From an uncultured Paracoccaceae bacterium (GTDB taxonomy: Bacteria; Pseudomonadota; Alphaproteobacteria; Rhodobacterales; Rhodobacteraceae): a stretch of 64,000 bases of DNA. The notes under the pieces were generated by a model. The model did no database searches and was not told the origin of the DNA. It saw only the letters and a list, made by a program, of their open reading frames with translations. Below, one piece after another: positions 8,219 through 16,644 of the stretch. The first letter of the stretch is position 1. Every line of letters starts with the position of its first letter. A program made the translations under genes and the position numbers. The stretch is from the NCBI GenBank assembly GCA_934500835.1, contig CAKSTR010000006.1:186001-250000 (forward strand). Direction: 5' to 3'.

Positions 8219-9424
8219 TCAGACGCGGGCCATGCGGGGCGGCAGCACCAGCTTGCCCAGAATGCCGAAGCCCGAGGCGCCCGAGGCGGCGGGAATGTTG
8301 TTGGCCATCCGGTTCACCGTGGCATGGGCCAGCGTGGCGAACTTGACCGCCTCCTTGAACTGCGGCGGGATGCCGTATTTGTCCGAGGTGACAAGCGTCA
8401 TGCCGCGCGGCAGATTGGCCGCCAGCCGGCGCATCAGATCGCCATTGCGGACCCCGCCGCCCGAGGCGATGACCTCGCGGAAGCCGTCAAGATCCGGCAC
8501 GTTGTCGGTGATCGACCGCACAATGCCCCAGGCCGAGAATTCGGTCAGGGTGGCCAGCACATCGGCGGGCGCGACCTGGCCGAAACGGTCCAGCATCCCG
8601 TCGGCATAGGACGATCCGAAATCCAGCCGCCAGGCCGAGCGCGGGATCGGCCGGGCGAAATAGGGATGGTCCTGCAAGGCCTGCAGCATCGGCCCGTAGA
8701 TTTCGCCAGTGGCCGCCGTGGCGCCATCGGCGTCATAGGGCTTGCCGAAGAACTTGCGCATGGCGTGATCGATCATCACGTTGCCGGGGCCGGTGTCGAA
8801 GGCCATCATCCGGCCCCGGTCGGCATTGGCGACCTGCACATTGGCGATGCCGCCGATGTTCAGCGTCATCACCGGGCCGATGTCGCGGAAGGCGATGAAG
8901 TCCAGATACTGCATCAGCGGCGCCGCGTTGCCGCCAAGCGCGTGGTCCATCGTGCGGAAATGGGTGACCGTCGGCGTATCGCAGGCGGCGGCAACGATGG
9001 CCGGCTCTCCGATCTGCAACCCGCAGGGGTATGCGCCGCTCGACCAGCGTTTCACCAGATCGTCGCAGCCAAGGTAGCCCTCCAGCTTCTCGCGGGCCGG
9101 CGGCTCTTGATAGATGGTCTGGCCGTCATAGCCGATCACCTCGATGTCGCCGGGCTTCAGCCCCTCCTCGCGCATCAGGCTGCGGGCGCTTTCGGCATAG
9201 ACGGCCCCCGCCAGATAGTTCAGCCGGCACAGGTCAAAGACCGAAATCCCGTTCTCGAACGAGGCCAGAACCTGCCGCGCCACGTCGTCCGGCCAGTCAA
9301 AGCTTTTGCCGGTCAGAAACTTCGGGCGCGAAGGCAGGCCATCCGGCGCGGTGCCGATCTCGCACAGGACCACGTCGATCCCATCGAAGGACGAACCGCT
9401 GTTCAGCCCCATGATCAGTGTCAT
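8219..9424 (-). CDS. AnmK-family anhydrosugar kinase, divergent
   Basis: AnmK hydrolyses and phosphorylates 1,6-anhydro-MurNAc to MurNAc 6-phosphate. This 401-aa protein keeps the family frame: DGQT (100-103), D160 in [12 protein letters not shown] (the position of the catalytic Asp), NIGGIAN (189-195), FDTGPGN (209-215) and SGGGVRN (321-327). Several signatures deviate. The opening GTSxDG is GSSFDG (10-15), the usual HDGQT is YDGQT, and the KSTGR motif is replaced by [12 protein letters not shown] near 265-276. It is thus a distant member that may act on another anhydrosugar; levoglucosan kinase belongs to the same family. AGGAGA before the ATG overlaps an operator palindrome. Confidence 0.8.
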   Translation of the reverse strand: MTLIMGLNSGSSFDGIDVVLCEIGTAPDGLPSRPKFLTGKSFDWPDDVARQVLASFENGISVFDLCRLNYLAGAVYAESARSLMREEGLKPGDIEVIGYDGQTIYQEPPAREKLEGYLGCDDLVKRWSSGAYPCGLQIGEPAIVAAACDTPTVTHFRTMDHALGGNAAPLMQYLDFIAFRDIGPVMTLNIGGIANVQVANADRGRMMAFDTGPGNVMIDHAMRKFFGKPYDADGATAATGEIYGPMLQALQDHPYFARPIPRSAWRLDFGSSYADGMLDRFGQVAPADVLATLTEFSAWGIVRSITDNVPDLDGFREVIASGGGVRNGDLMRRLAANLPRGMTLVTSDKYGIPPQFKEAVKFATLAHATVNRMANNIPAASGASGFGILGKLVLPPRMARV

Positions 9425-9434
9425 TCAAAGGTCT

Positions 9435-9448
9435 CCTAATCGTTTAGG
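9435..9448. promoter_or_regulatory. LacI-type operator before the AnmK-like gene
   Basis: CCTAATCGTTTAGG is a 14-bp palindrome, centred on CG and mismatched only at the two bases beside it. Its minus-strand end runs into the AGGAGA ribosome-binding site of the kinase gene. The same CTAA-N-CG-N-TTAG core recurs in the lacI promoter at 10525-10536, and central CG palindromes are typical of LacI-family operators. Confidence 0.7.
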
Positions 9449-9489
9449 TTTGTGGTTGTCGGCTGGCCGTCGGCATTTTCAACCTTGGG

Positions 9490-10497
9490 TCAGCCGCAGG
9501 AACTTCGGCGGATCAGTCTGGCGGGCAGGACGATGCGCTCGGCCGGGGCGTCGGGCGACAGGATGCGCTTCAGCAACAGCGTGGCGGCGGCCTCGCCCAT
9601 CTCGCGGATGGGCTGGGCGATGACAGTGGCCGGCGGGACAAGAAGCCCGGCCCATGGAAAATCATCAAAGCTGATGACCGCCACGTCTTGCGGCACGGCA
9701 AGGCCCGCCGCCGCCAGCGCGCGCAATGTGCCGTTCAGCAGCACTTCGTTGCTGCACAATATGGCATCGGGCGGCGCCCCGCCCTGCAGCTGGCCCTGCA
9801 CTGCGGCGGCGACCGCGGCAGGGTCGTTCTGCCCCTCGACCACCGACAACGCGGCGCCTGCCGCGGCGGCGGCGGCGCGGAACCCCGCCTCGCGCCCTTC
9901 GCGGGTGCCAAATCCGCCGGGATGACCGACGAACAGCCAGTCGCGGCGGCCCTGCGCGGCAAAGACCTCGCCCGCCTCCTGTGCTGCGCGAAAGTTGTCC
10001 GTGGTGACGCCCGACACCCCGGTCTCGTCCGCCGGGGGCAGGCTGTCGGCAAAGACCAGCGGGATGCCGAACGCCCTGAGCCGCGCCATGTTCGCCGGCG
10101 AAGGCGGATGGACCAGCACGATCCCCGCCGCGCGTTGTTCCAGCATGATCCCGATGAACAGGTCCTCGCTGCGCGCGCTATAGGCGCCATCCTCGAAGGC
10201 ATCGGTGATCGAGCAGTTGTAGCCCCGCGCCTGCATCTGGCGCTGGAAGGCGGCGATCAGCCCGGCATAGAACAGGTTCTCGCTGTTGGCTGTCAGCACC
10301 CCGACAAGATGGGACGAGGCGGTGCGGAAATTGCTGGCCATCCGGTTCGGCACATAGCCAAGGTCGCGGGCAATGCGGCTGACCCTTTCACGGGTTTCGG
10401 CCGAGACGCCCTCGCCACTGCCCAGCGCGCGTGAGACGGTGAAGGTCGACACCCCCGCCCTCTCGCTCACCTCCCGCAGCGTGACTCGCTCCGCCAT
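9490..10497 (-). CDS. LacI-family transcriptional regulator
   Basis: A 335-aa repressor. The N-terminal helix-turn-helix reads TLREVSERAGVSTFTVSRAL with the hinge-helix region GYVPNRMAS at about residues 48-56, followed by a periplasmic-binding-protein-like sensor domain (LVGVLTANSENLFYAGLI, ISFDDFPWAGLL). It is first in the operon with the AnmK-like kinase and the sugar receptor, and matching palindromes lie over its own promoter and before the kinase. It probably autoregulates and is released by a sugar or anhydrosugar. The start at 10497 follows GAGAGAGAGG. Confidence 0.92.
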   Translation of the reverse strand: MAERVTLREVSERAGVSTFTVSRALGSGEGVSAETRERVSRIARDLGYVPNRMASNFRTASSHLVGVLTANSENLFYAGLIAAFQRQMQARGYNCSITDAFEDGAYSARSEDLFIGIMLEQRAAGIVLVHPPSPANMARLRAFGIPLVFADSLPPADETGVSGVTTDNFRAAQEAGEVFAAQGRRDWLFVGHPGGFGTREGREAGFRAAAAAAGAALSVVEGQNDPAAVAAAVQGQLQGGAPPDAILCSNEVLLNGTLRALAAAGLAVPQDVAVISFDDFPWAGLLVPPATVIAQPIREMGEAAATLLLKRILSPDAPAERIVLPARLIRRSSCG

Positions 10498-10522
10498 CCG
10501 CGATTCCTCTCTCTCAAGCTGA

Positions 10523-10551
10523 ACCTAAACGGTTAGTCAGGCTTTTCGCAA
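10523..10551 (-). promoter_or_regulatory. lacI promoter with overlapping operator
   Basis: On the minus strand, TTGCGA (10551-10546) and TTAGGT (10528-10523) are spaced 17 bp and can be read as -35 and -10. The palindromic core CTAA-A-CG-G-TTAG (10525-10536) covers the -10, so a bound repressor would block polymerase. I see no gene in the remainder of the gap up to 10693. Confidence 0.55.
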
Positions 10552-10693
10552 CAGATTCGGCAACCGGACCGCGACCAGAGCAGGATCGATCCTCCGGGCG
10601 GCAGGTCAGAAAAGCGCGGCCACACGGGCCGAGCAGATCACTGATGCTGCATTGGCGCAGGCGCGAAGCCGCGCCGCTGGCGCCGACCCGGCG

Positions 10694-11794
10694 CTAACCG
10701 ATCCGGCCGCGCGTCCCGCCGGTCTGCCCGCGGTCCAGAAGAAGATGGTCCAGCAGGACACAGGCCATCATCGCCTCGCCCACCGGCACGGCGCGGATGC
10801 CGACACAGGGGTCGTGGCGGCCCTTCGTCACCACTTCCACCGCCTCGCCGGCCTGATTGACCGACCGGCGCGGCGTCAGGATCGAACTGGTCGGCTTCAC
10901 CGCAAACCGGCACACAACCGGCTGGCCCGAGGAGATGCCGCCAAGAATCCCCCCCGCATGGTTCGACCCGAAGCGCAGCCCGTCATTGCCCATCTCGATC
11001 TCGTCGGCATTCTCGACCCCGGTCAGCGCCGCCGCCGCCATGCCAGCCCCGATCTCGACGCCCTTGACCGCGTTGATCGACATCATCGCGGCGGCCAGAT
11101 CCGCATCCAGCTTGCCATAAAGCGGCGCGCCCAGGCCTGCGGGAACGCCTTCGGCCGCGACTTCGATCACCGCGCCCACCGAATTGTGCGACTTGCGCAG
11201 GTCATCCAGATAGGCCGCCCATTCGCCGGCCATCACCGGGTCCGGGCACCAGAACGGGTTCCCGGCGATCTGGTCCGCATCGAAGCGGCTCCGGTCGATC
11301 GCCTTCACCCCCATCTGCACCATGTAGCCGCTGATCCGCAACTCCGGCACCAGCGCCGCCAGCACCGCCCGCGCCACGCCCCCAGCCGCCACCCGGCTTG
11401 CCGTCTCGCGGGCCGAGGACCGGCCGCCGCCGCGATAGTCCCGCACCCCGTATTTCAGGTGATAGGTCAGGTCGGCATGGCCGGGACGGAACTGGCTGGC
11501 GATCTCGCCATAATCCTTCGACCGCTGGTCGGTGTTCTCGATCATCAGCTGGATCGGCGTGCCCGTGGTCACCCCCTGAAACACGCCCGACAGAATCCGC
11601 ACCTCGTCCGGCTCTTTCCGCTGGGTAGTGAATTTCGACGTGCCGGGCTTCCTTTTGTCCAGCCAGGGCTGGATGTCCGCCTCACTCAACGCCACGCCCG
11701 GAGGGCAGCCGTCCACCGTGCAGCCGATCGCCGGCCCGTGGCTTTCGCCCCAGGTCGTCACGCGGAACAGATGGCCGAAGGTGTTCAGGCTCAT
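10694..11794 (-). CDS. aroC: Chorismate synthase
   Basis: Catalyses the last shikimate-pathway step, conversion of 5-enolpyruvylshikimate 3-phosphate to chorismate, with reduced FMN. All signatures are present in the 366-aa protein: [12 protein letters not shown] near the N-terminus, [23 protein letters not shown] and [17 protein letters not shown]. Length is standard. It is transcribed alone on the minus strand between the lacI promoter region and a palindrome-bearing gap before the TerC gene. Confidence 0.97.
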   Translation of the reverse strand: MSLNTFGHLFRVTTWGESHGPAIGCTVDGCPPGVALSEADIQPWLDKRKPGTSKFTTQRKEPDEVRILSGVFQGVTTGTPIQLMIENTDQRSKDYGEIASQFRPGHADLTYHLKYGVRDYRGGGRSSARETASRVAAGGVARAVLAALVPELRISGYMVQMGVKAIDRSRFDADQIAGNPFWCPDPVMAGEWAAYLDDLRKSHNSVGAVIEVAAEGVPAGLGAPLYGKLDADLAAAMMSINAVKGVEIGAGMAAAALTGVENADEIEMGNDGLRFGSNHAGGILGGISSGQPVVCRFAVKPTSSILTPRRSVNQAGEAVEVVTKGRHDPCVGIRAVPVGEAMMACVLLDHLLLDRGQTGGTRGRIG

Positions 11795-11868
11795 GGCGCC
11801 CCTCCCGATCTACGTCTAGCGCATAGCCGCGCCCCGCGGCCCGCTTCAAGCCCCTTCCCCCGCCGAAC

Positions 11869-11889
11869 CCGATTTTCGACGAAAATCGG
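11869..11889. repeat. AT-core palindrome, gene-end type
   Basis: CCGATTTTCG-A-CGAAAATCGG is a perfect inverted repeat with 10-bp arms around a single base, lying in the 279-bp gap between the divergent aroC and TerC genes. Near copies occur at 16565-16585 and 32430-32450. It has no T-tract of its own beyond the arms. Confidence 0.7.
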
Positions 11890-12073
11890 TCTCTCCCCTT
11901 GAAACGAGGATCTCCGGCCCCATCTGGGGTCAGCGGGCCGGGCCCCTCTGACGGTGAACACCGTGATGTCGGACCGCAATCGGGAACACAATGCGCCCGA
12001 TGGTCAGCCCGGCTTTCTGCATCAAGCGGTTTTCCCCCGTCTGTCCGTCACGCGCCTGAAAGGACATCAGGGG

Positions 12074-13084
12074 ATGGACTTCCTCTTCATCGATTTTCTC
12101 GGCAAGCCGCTGTGGATGTGGCTGATCTTTCTGGCCATCGTCATCCTGCTGATGGTCTTCGACCTGGGCGTGCTGAACAAGGGCGACAAAGAACTTGGCG
12201 TCGCAGAAAGCCTGAAGCTTTCCGCCTTCTACATCTGTATCGCCATTCTTTTTGGCGGCTACATCTGGTGGGCCTGGTCCAACGGGACGCTGGTGACAAC
12301 CGACGGCACCAACCCCGTCGCCAGCTACTTCCAAGGCTATATCATCGAGAAAGTGCTCTCGATCGACAACGTTTTCATCATCTCGCTGATCTTCGGCTAT
12401 TTCGCCATTCCCCGGAAATACCAGTATCGCGCGCTGGTCTGGGGCATCATCGGCGTGATCATCCTGCGCGGCATCATGATCGCCATCGGCGCCGAACTGA
12501 TCGCCGCCTATGACTGGGTGACGCTGATCTTCGCCGCCTTCCTGGCCTTCACCGGTCTGAAGATGCTGGTGATGCCCGAGGGCGACATCGACGTGTCGAA
12601 GAACCCGGTCGTCCGGCTCACCTCGAAATACATGAACGTGACCAAGGATCTGCACGGCCAGCGGTTCTTTGTCCGCCAGCCCCACCCCGCAACGGGCAGG
12701 CTGGTGCTTTTTGCCACGCCGCTTCTGGTGGCGCTGATCGTCATCAACGTGGCCGACCTGATTTTTGCCGTCGACTCAGTGCCGGCGATCTTCCTGATCA
12801 CCACCGACACCTTCATCGTCTATACCGCGAACATCATGGCCATCCTTGGCCTGCGCGCGCTGTACTTCGCGCTGGCAGCACTTGTGCACCGCTTCCACTA
12901 CCTGAAATACGCGCTGGCCGTGGTGCTGATCTTCATCGGCCTGAAGGGCTTCTACAGCTACTTCCTCGGCAAGTTCGATCCCTACCTGTCGCTGGCGATC
13001 ACCATCGGCATCATCGCGGCGGGCATCTTCTACTCGCTGTGGAAGACGCGGAACGACCCGCCCGAGCCCCAGCATCCGGTCTGA
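12074..13084 (+). CDS. TerC-family integral membrane protein
   Basis: A 336-aa polytopic inner-membrane protein of the TerC/Alx group, implicated in Mn2+ export and metal or tellurite resistance. The conserved acidic membrane motifs are present: MVFDLGVLNK in helix 1, KVLSIDNVFIISLIF, and VADLIFAVDSVPAIF followed by FIVYTANIMAILGLRALYF. The Met at 12074 begins the conserved MDFLFIDFLG and follows AAAGGA; an upstream in-frame ATG at 11954 would add 40 residues without family similarity. The Mn2+ riboswitch often found before such genes is not visible here. A hairpin at 13102-13123 may end the transcript. Confidence 0.92.
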   Translation: MDFLFIDFLGKPLWMWLIFLAIVILLMVFDLGVLNKGDKELGVAESLKLSAFYICIAILFGGYIWWAWSNGTLVTTDGTNPVASYFQGYIIEKVLSIDNVFIISLIFGYFAIPRKYQYRALVWGIIGVIILRGIMIAIGAELIAAYDWVTLIFAAFLAFTGLKMLVMPEGDIDVSKNPVVRLTSKYMNVTKDLHGQRFFVRQPHPATGRLVLFATPLLVALIVINVADLIFAVDSVPAIFLITTDTFIVYTANIMAILGLRALYFALAALVHRFHYLKYALAVVLIFIGLKGFYSYFLGKFDPYLSLAITIGIIAAGIFYSLWKTRNDPPEPQHPV

Positions 13085-13101
13085 TTCGGTATCAAGGTTA
13101 A

Positions 13102-13123
13102 CGCACGGCCTCCGGGCCGTGCG
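13102..13123 (+). terminator. Hairpin after the TerC gene
   Basis: A 9-bp perfect stem CGCACGGCC/GGCCGTGCG with loop TCCG starts 18 bp past the TerC stop. No T-tract follows, so it may be a weak or factor-assisted terminator or a 3'-end stabiliser. Confidence 0.45.
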
Positions 13124-13145
13124 TATGCCGCACAGGCAGACGCAT

Positions 13146-13178
13146 GTCATACCCAGGTCATACGTTGGCCATACCCGG
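13146..13178 (+). repeat. Three tandem 11-bp imperfect repeats
   Basis: GTCATACCCAG, GTCATACGTTG and GCCATACCCGG follow one another without gaps, keeping an identical CATAC on the same face of the helix. An inverted GTATGCC lies at 13123-13129. They sit about 60-90 bp upstream of the thiB promoter, a plausible place for a cooperative regulator site. Confidence 0.6.
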
Positions 13179-13235
13179 CGCGGTTCCGCCGTTTTGGCAG
13201 TTAACACAGCGTTCCCAATGGCTTGGACGACCCCC

Positions 13236-13263
13236 TTGCACCTGCCCGCCTTTTCCCTATGCT
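13236..13263 (+). promoter_or_regulatory. Promoter of the thiBPQ operon
   Basis: TTGCAC (13236-13241) and TATGCT (13258-13263) with a 16-bp spacer form a good vegetative-sigma promoter. Initiation about 7 bp downstream would place the first nucleotide at the 5' arm of the TPP aptamer at 13270. Confidence 0.7.
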
Positions 13264-13269
13264 CGCCCC

Positions 13270-13354
13270 CACCTCGGGGTGCCCGTCTGACGGGCTGAGA
13301 TGCGAAAGCGGACCCGTTGAACCTGAACCGGCTCATACCGGCGGAGGGAAGGTG
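13270..13354 (+). ncRNA. TPP riboswitch (THI element)
   Basis: The conserved blocks are all present in order: CGGGGTGCC, CTGAGATGCGA, GACCCGTTGAACCTGAACCGG, and ATACCGGCGGAGGGAAGG (the second long block is given only in part, 13311-13331). P1 can form from CACCT 13270-13274 with AGGTG 13350-13354. It lies 50 nt before the thiB start. TTCCC at 13362-13366 could pair with GGGAA at the aptamer's 3' end and may be part of the switching platform. High thiamine pyrophosphate should lower thiBPQ expression. Confidence 0.96.
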
Positions 13355-13404
13355 CATCGGTTTCCCCTGTGCCCGGCCATCCGTCGCAACAGAAGGGTGC
13401 CAAG

Positions 13405-14379
13405 ATGCGACTTTCCCTTGCGGCGTTCATCTCCTGCCTCGCCATCCCGGCGGCAGCGGAAACGCCTGTCCTTACCGTGCTGACCTATGACAGCTTCGTC
13501 TCGGAATGGGGGCCCGGACCCATCGTCGAAAAGGCGTTCGAGGCGACCTGCGCCTGCGACCTGCGCTTTGTCGCGGGCGGCGACGGCGCCGCCCTTCTGG
13601 CCCGCCTGCAACTGGAAGGTGCCGCGTCCGAGGCCGACGTGGTCCTTGGCCTCGACACCAGCCTGACTGCTGCGGCCGCTGCCACCGGGCTTTTCGCCCC
13701 CCATGGGCAAGCTGCCGCCGCCGCGCTGCCGCTGACCTATGACGACCCGCTGTTCCTGCCCTATGACTGGGGTTGGTTCGCCTTCGTGCTGGACAAGACA
13801 AAAACCCCCAACCCGCCGAAATCCTTCGAGGAACTGGCCGCATCCGATCTGAAGATCGTGATCCAGGACCCCCGTTCCTCGACCCCGGGGCTTGGCCTTC
13901 TGCTTTGGGTCAAGGCGGCTTACGGCGACCGGGCCGGGCAGGTCTGGGCAGATCTGGCCGACAACATCGTCACCGTCACCCCCGGCTGGACCGAGGCCTA
14001 TGGCCTTTTCCTGGCGGGCGAGGCCGACATGGTGCTGTCCTACACCACTTCCCCCGCCTATCACCGGATCGCCGAACAGGATGACAGCAAGGACTGGGCG
14101 CCCTTCGCCGAAGGCCACTACCTGCAGATCGAGGTGACGGGCGTTCTGGCCGCCACCGACCAGCCCGATCTGGCCAAGGCCTTCCTTGCCTTCACCCAGG
14201 ACCCGGCCTTCCAGGCGGCGATCCCCACCACCAACTGGATGTATCCCGCAGCCGCCATCCCCCTGCCCGACGGGTTCGAGACCGCCCGCCCCGACAAATC
14301 CCTGCTGATGACGGCAGAAGAGGCGCAAGCCGCCCGTGATCCGGCCTTGGCGGAATGGCAAGCGGCGCTCGCGCAGTAG
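13405..14379 (+). CDS. thiB: Thiamine-binding periplasmic protein
   Basis: A 324-aa receptor of the thiamine/TPP ABC importer. It has a 19-residue signal peptide (cleavage near PAAAE), then VLTVLTYDSFVSEWGPGP, the family's opening strand. Inner landmarks are DVVLGLDTSL, PYDWGWFAFV, DPRSSTPGLGLLLWVKAAYG and TTNWMYP. The start at 13405 is chosen because it follows AAGGGTG and begins a proper signal peptide. It is first in thiBPQ under the TPP riboswitch and overlaps thiP by 25 bp. Confidence 0.95.
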   Translation: MRLSLAAFISCLAIPAAAETPVLTVLTYDSFVSEWGPGPIVEKAFEATCACDLRFVAGGDGAALLARLQLEGAASEADVVLGLDTSLTAAAAATGLFAPHGQAAAAALPLTYDDPLFLPYDWGWFAFVLDKTKTPNPPKSFEELAASDLKIVIQDPRSSTPGLGLLLWVKAAYGDRAGQVWADLADNIVTVTPGWTEAYGLFLAGEADMVLSYTTSPAYHRIAEQDDSKDWAPFAEGHYLQIEVTGVLAATDQPDLAKAFLAFTQDPAFQAAIPTTNWMYPAAAIPLPDGFETARPDKSLLMTAEEAQAARDPALAEWQAALAQ

Positions 14380-15878
14380 GGGGCCTCGCGGTCCTGTTGG
14401 TCGCCGCGCCGCTTGGCGCGGTGGCCTGGCGCGCCGGGGGCCTGTCGCTCTCGGCCGCCGACTGGGCTGCCCTGCGCTTCACCCTGCTGCAGGCCGCCCT
14501 GTCCGCCGTCTTGTCTGTCGCGCTGGCGATCCCCGTCGCCAAGGCCTTGGCGCGGCGTCATTTTCTCGGACGCGGCGTGCTGATCACCCTGATGGGTGCG
14601 CCCTTCCTGCTGCCTGTCATCGTGGCGGTGATGGGCCTTCTGACCCTGTTCGGCCGCAATGGCGTTCTGAACTCGGCCCTTGCCGCAATCGGCCTGCCAA
14701 CGCTGTCGATCTACGGGCTGCAAGGCGTGCTGATCGCCCATGTTTTCCTGAACCTGCCACTGGCCACCCGCATGGTACTGCAGGGTTGGCAGGCCATCCC
14801 GGCGGAACGGTTCCGGCTGGCCGAAAGCCTGTCGTTCTCGCCCGCCGAAACCGCCCGCCACCTGGAGCGGCCCATGCTGGCCGAGGTGCTGCCCGGCGCC
14901 ACCGCCACGGTCTTCACCCTTTGCCTGACCTCTTTCGCCGTGGCACTGATCCTTGGCGGAGGCCCCCGCGCAACCACGCTGGAACTGGCGATCTATCAGG
15001 CCGTGCGCTTCGATTTCGACCTGTCCCATGCCGCCGGGCTTGCGCTTTTGCAGGTGCTGATCGGCGGGGCCGCCGCCCTTGTGGCCTGGATCACCACCCG
15101 CCATGCCGGATTTGGCGCCGGGCTGGACCGCGCGCTTGCCTTGCGGCCACCTGCTGGCTGGCGGCGGCTGACGGATGCCCTTGTCCTTCTGCTGGCGGCA
15201 GGCTTTCTTCTGGCCCCGATGCTGGCCGTCGTGCTGCATGGCCTGCCCGGCCTGCCCGGGCTGCCCGCGCAGGTCTGGCCCGCGCTGGCGCGCTCGGTCA
15301 TCGTGGCGCTGGCTTCGGTTGCGCTGACCATGGCGGCGGCGTTGACCATGGCGCTTGGCACGGCGCGCGGCCGGTCACGCTGGCTGGATCTGGCGGCGAC
15401 CCTGCCGCTGGCTTCCAGCGGGCTGGTGCTGGGCACCGGCCTTTTCCTGCTGGCGCTGCCCTTCGTGCCCCCGGCGCGGCTTGCCTTGCCGATCACGGTT
15501 CTGGTCAACACGCTGCTGGCCCTGCCCTTCGCCTGGCGCCTGCTGGCGCCCGAGGCGCGGGCCCTGCAAGCCGATTATGGCCGTCTGGCCGACAGCCTTG
15601 GGCTGCGGGGGCTGGCGCGACTGCGGCTCTTGACCCTGCCCCGGCTGGCCCGCCCCCTTGGCTTTGGTGCCGGTCTCGTCGCCGCCCTGTCGATGGGGGA
15701 TCTGGGCGTCATCGCGCTTTTCGCCGGGGAAAGTCAGGCGACGCTGCCCCTGGTGATCCAGCGCCTTGCAGCGGCCTATCGCACGGATCAGGCGGCGGCG
15801 GCCTCGTTGCTGCTGGTGACAGCCAGTTTCGCGCTGTTCTGGATCATGGATCGGAGGGGGCGTCATGCTGCGGCTTGA
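14355..15878 (+). CDS. thiP: Thiamine ABC transporter permease
   Basis: A 507-aa inner-membrane permease with about twelve helices in two fused halves, as usual for ThiP. Each half carries an ATPase-contact EAA-like loop (LAESLSFSPAETARHLERPML in the first, LADSLGLRGLARLRLLTLPRL in the second). It overlaps the end of thiB by 25 bp and the start of thiQ by 14 bp, so the three genes are translationally coupled. It moves thiamine or its phosphates delivered by ThiB. Confidence 0.94.
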   Translation: MASGARAVGGLAVLLVAAPLGAVAWRAGGLSLSAADWAALRFTLLQAALSAVLSVALAIPVAKALARRHFLGRGVLITLMGAPFLLPVIVAVMGLLTLFGRNGVLNSALAAIGLPTLSIYGLQGVLIAHVFLNLPLATRMVLQGWQAIPAERFRLAESLSFSPAETARHLERPMLAEVLPGATATVFTLCLTSFAVALILGGGPRATTLELAIYQAVRFDFDLSHAAGLALLQVLIGGAAALVAWITTRHAGFGAGLDRALALRPPAGWRRLTDALVLLLAAGFLLAPMLAVVLHGLPGLPGLPAQVWPALARSVIVALASVALTMAAALTMALGTARGRSRWLDLAATLPLASSGLVLGTGLFLLALPFVPPARLALPITVLVNTLLALPFAWRLLAPEARALQADYGRLADSLGLRGLARLRLLTLPRLARPLGFGAGLVAALSMGDLGVIALFAGESQATLPLVIQRLAAAYRTDQAAAASLLLVTASFALFWIMDRRGRHAAA

Positions 15879-16560
15879 AGGCGTCGTTCTGGCGCAGGGC
15901 AACTTTCGCCTTGGCGCGGACTGGCAGGTCGACGAGGGCGCCCTTGTGGCGCTGATCGGGCCATCTGGGGCGGGGAAAAGCTCGCTCCTCTCGGCCATTG
16001 CGGGGTTCTTTCCCCCCGTGGCCGGGCGCATCCTGTGGGACGGTCAGGCGCTGGACCCAGCACCCCCCGGCGCACGGCCGCTGACCATCCTGTTCCAGGA
16101 TCAGAACCTTTTCCCCCATCTGACCCTGGCGCAAAACCTTGGTCTCGGGCTGCGACCGGACCTGCGGCTTTCGGCGGCCGAGAAGATCCGGGTCGGCAAG
16201 GCGCTGGAGCGGGTCGGCCTTTCCGGGCTGGATCTGCGCAAGCCCGCGCAACTGTCGGGCGGGCAGATCGGCCGGGCGGCGCTGGCACGGGCCTTGCTGC
16301 GGGCCAAGCCCTTGCTGCTGCTGGACGAGCCTTTCTCCGCCCTTGGCCCCGCGCTGAAGACCGAGATGCTGGACCTTGTGGCCGAAGTCGCGCGCGAAAC
16401 CGGGGCCACGGTGCTGATGGTCACGCATGACCCTGCCGACGCCCGCCGTATCGCCGGACAGACGGTGCTGGTCGCCGATGGCATCGCCCATCCACCTGCA
16501 CCGACGGAGCGGCTTTTCACCGATCCCCCGCCAAGCTTGCGCGCCTACCTTGGCCAGTAA
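15865..16560 (+). CDS. thiQ: Thiamine ABC transporter ATP-binding protein
   Basis: A 231-aa ATPase that powers ThiBP. The Walker A motif GPSGAGKSS lies near residue 33, the Q-loop is LFQDQNLFPHL, the signature LSGGQIGRAALARALL, and Walker B LLLLDEPF, followed by MVTHDP with the switch His. The length is short, as typical of ThiQ, without a regulatory C-terminal domain. It is the last gene of the operon; an AT-core palindrome and the petC terminator hairpin follow its stop. Confidence 0.95.
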   Translation: MLRLEGVVLAQGNFRLGADWQVDEGALVALIGPSGAGKSSLLSAIAGFFPPVAGRILWDGQALDPAPPGARPLTILFQDQNLFPHLTLAQNLGLGLRPDLRLSAAEKIRVGKALERVGLSGLDLRKPAQLSGGQIGRAALARALLRAKPLLLLDEPFSALGPALKTEMLDLVAEVARETGATVLMVTHDPADARRIAGQTVLVADGIAHPPAPTERLFTDPPPSLRAYLGQ

Positions 16561-16564
16561 GGCC

Positions 16565-16585
16565 CGGATTTTCGACAAAAATCCG
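16565..16585. repeat. AT-core palindrome after thiQ
   Basis: CGGATTTT and AAAATCCG arms (8 bp) around CGACA, starting 5 bp past the thiQ stop. It is an imperfect relative of the palindromes at 11869 and 32430 and could contribute to 3'-end formation. Confidence 0.55.
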
Positions 16586-16590
16586 CAAAG

Positions 16591-16621
16591 AAAAACCCCG
16601 CCCGAGTTGCCTCGGGCGGGG
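16591..16621 (-). terminator. Intrinsic terminator of the petABC operon
   Basis: An 11-bp perfect stem (CCCCGCCCGAG 16596-16606 with 16611-16621) and a 4-nt loop. Read on the minus strand it is followed by five Ts (16595-16591), so it ends petC transcripts 24 bp after the stop. On the plus strand the same stem may help end thiQ transcripts. Confidence 0.9.
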
Positions 16622-16644
16622 TGTGTTCTGGCAAAGCCCGCGGG

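Noticed and set aside
10660..10675. GGCGCG-AAGC-CGCGCC as an aroC terminator
   Set aside because: The stem is only 6 bp, has no T-tract on the minus strand and is expected by chance in such GC-rich DNA.
11800..12073. yybP-ykoY Mn2+ riboswitch before the TerC-family gene
   Set aside because: TerC genes often carry one, but the conserved purine-rich blocks of the aptamer are not found in this leader; only a palindrome is present.
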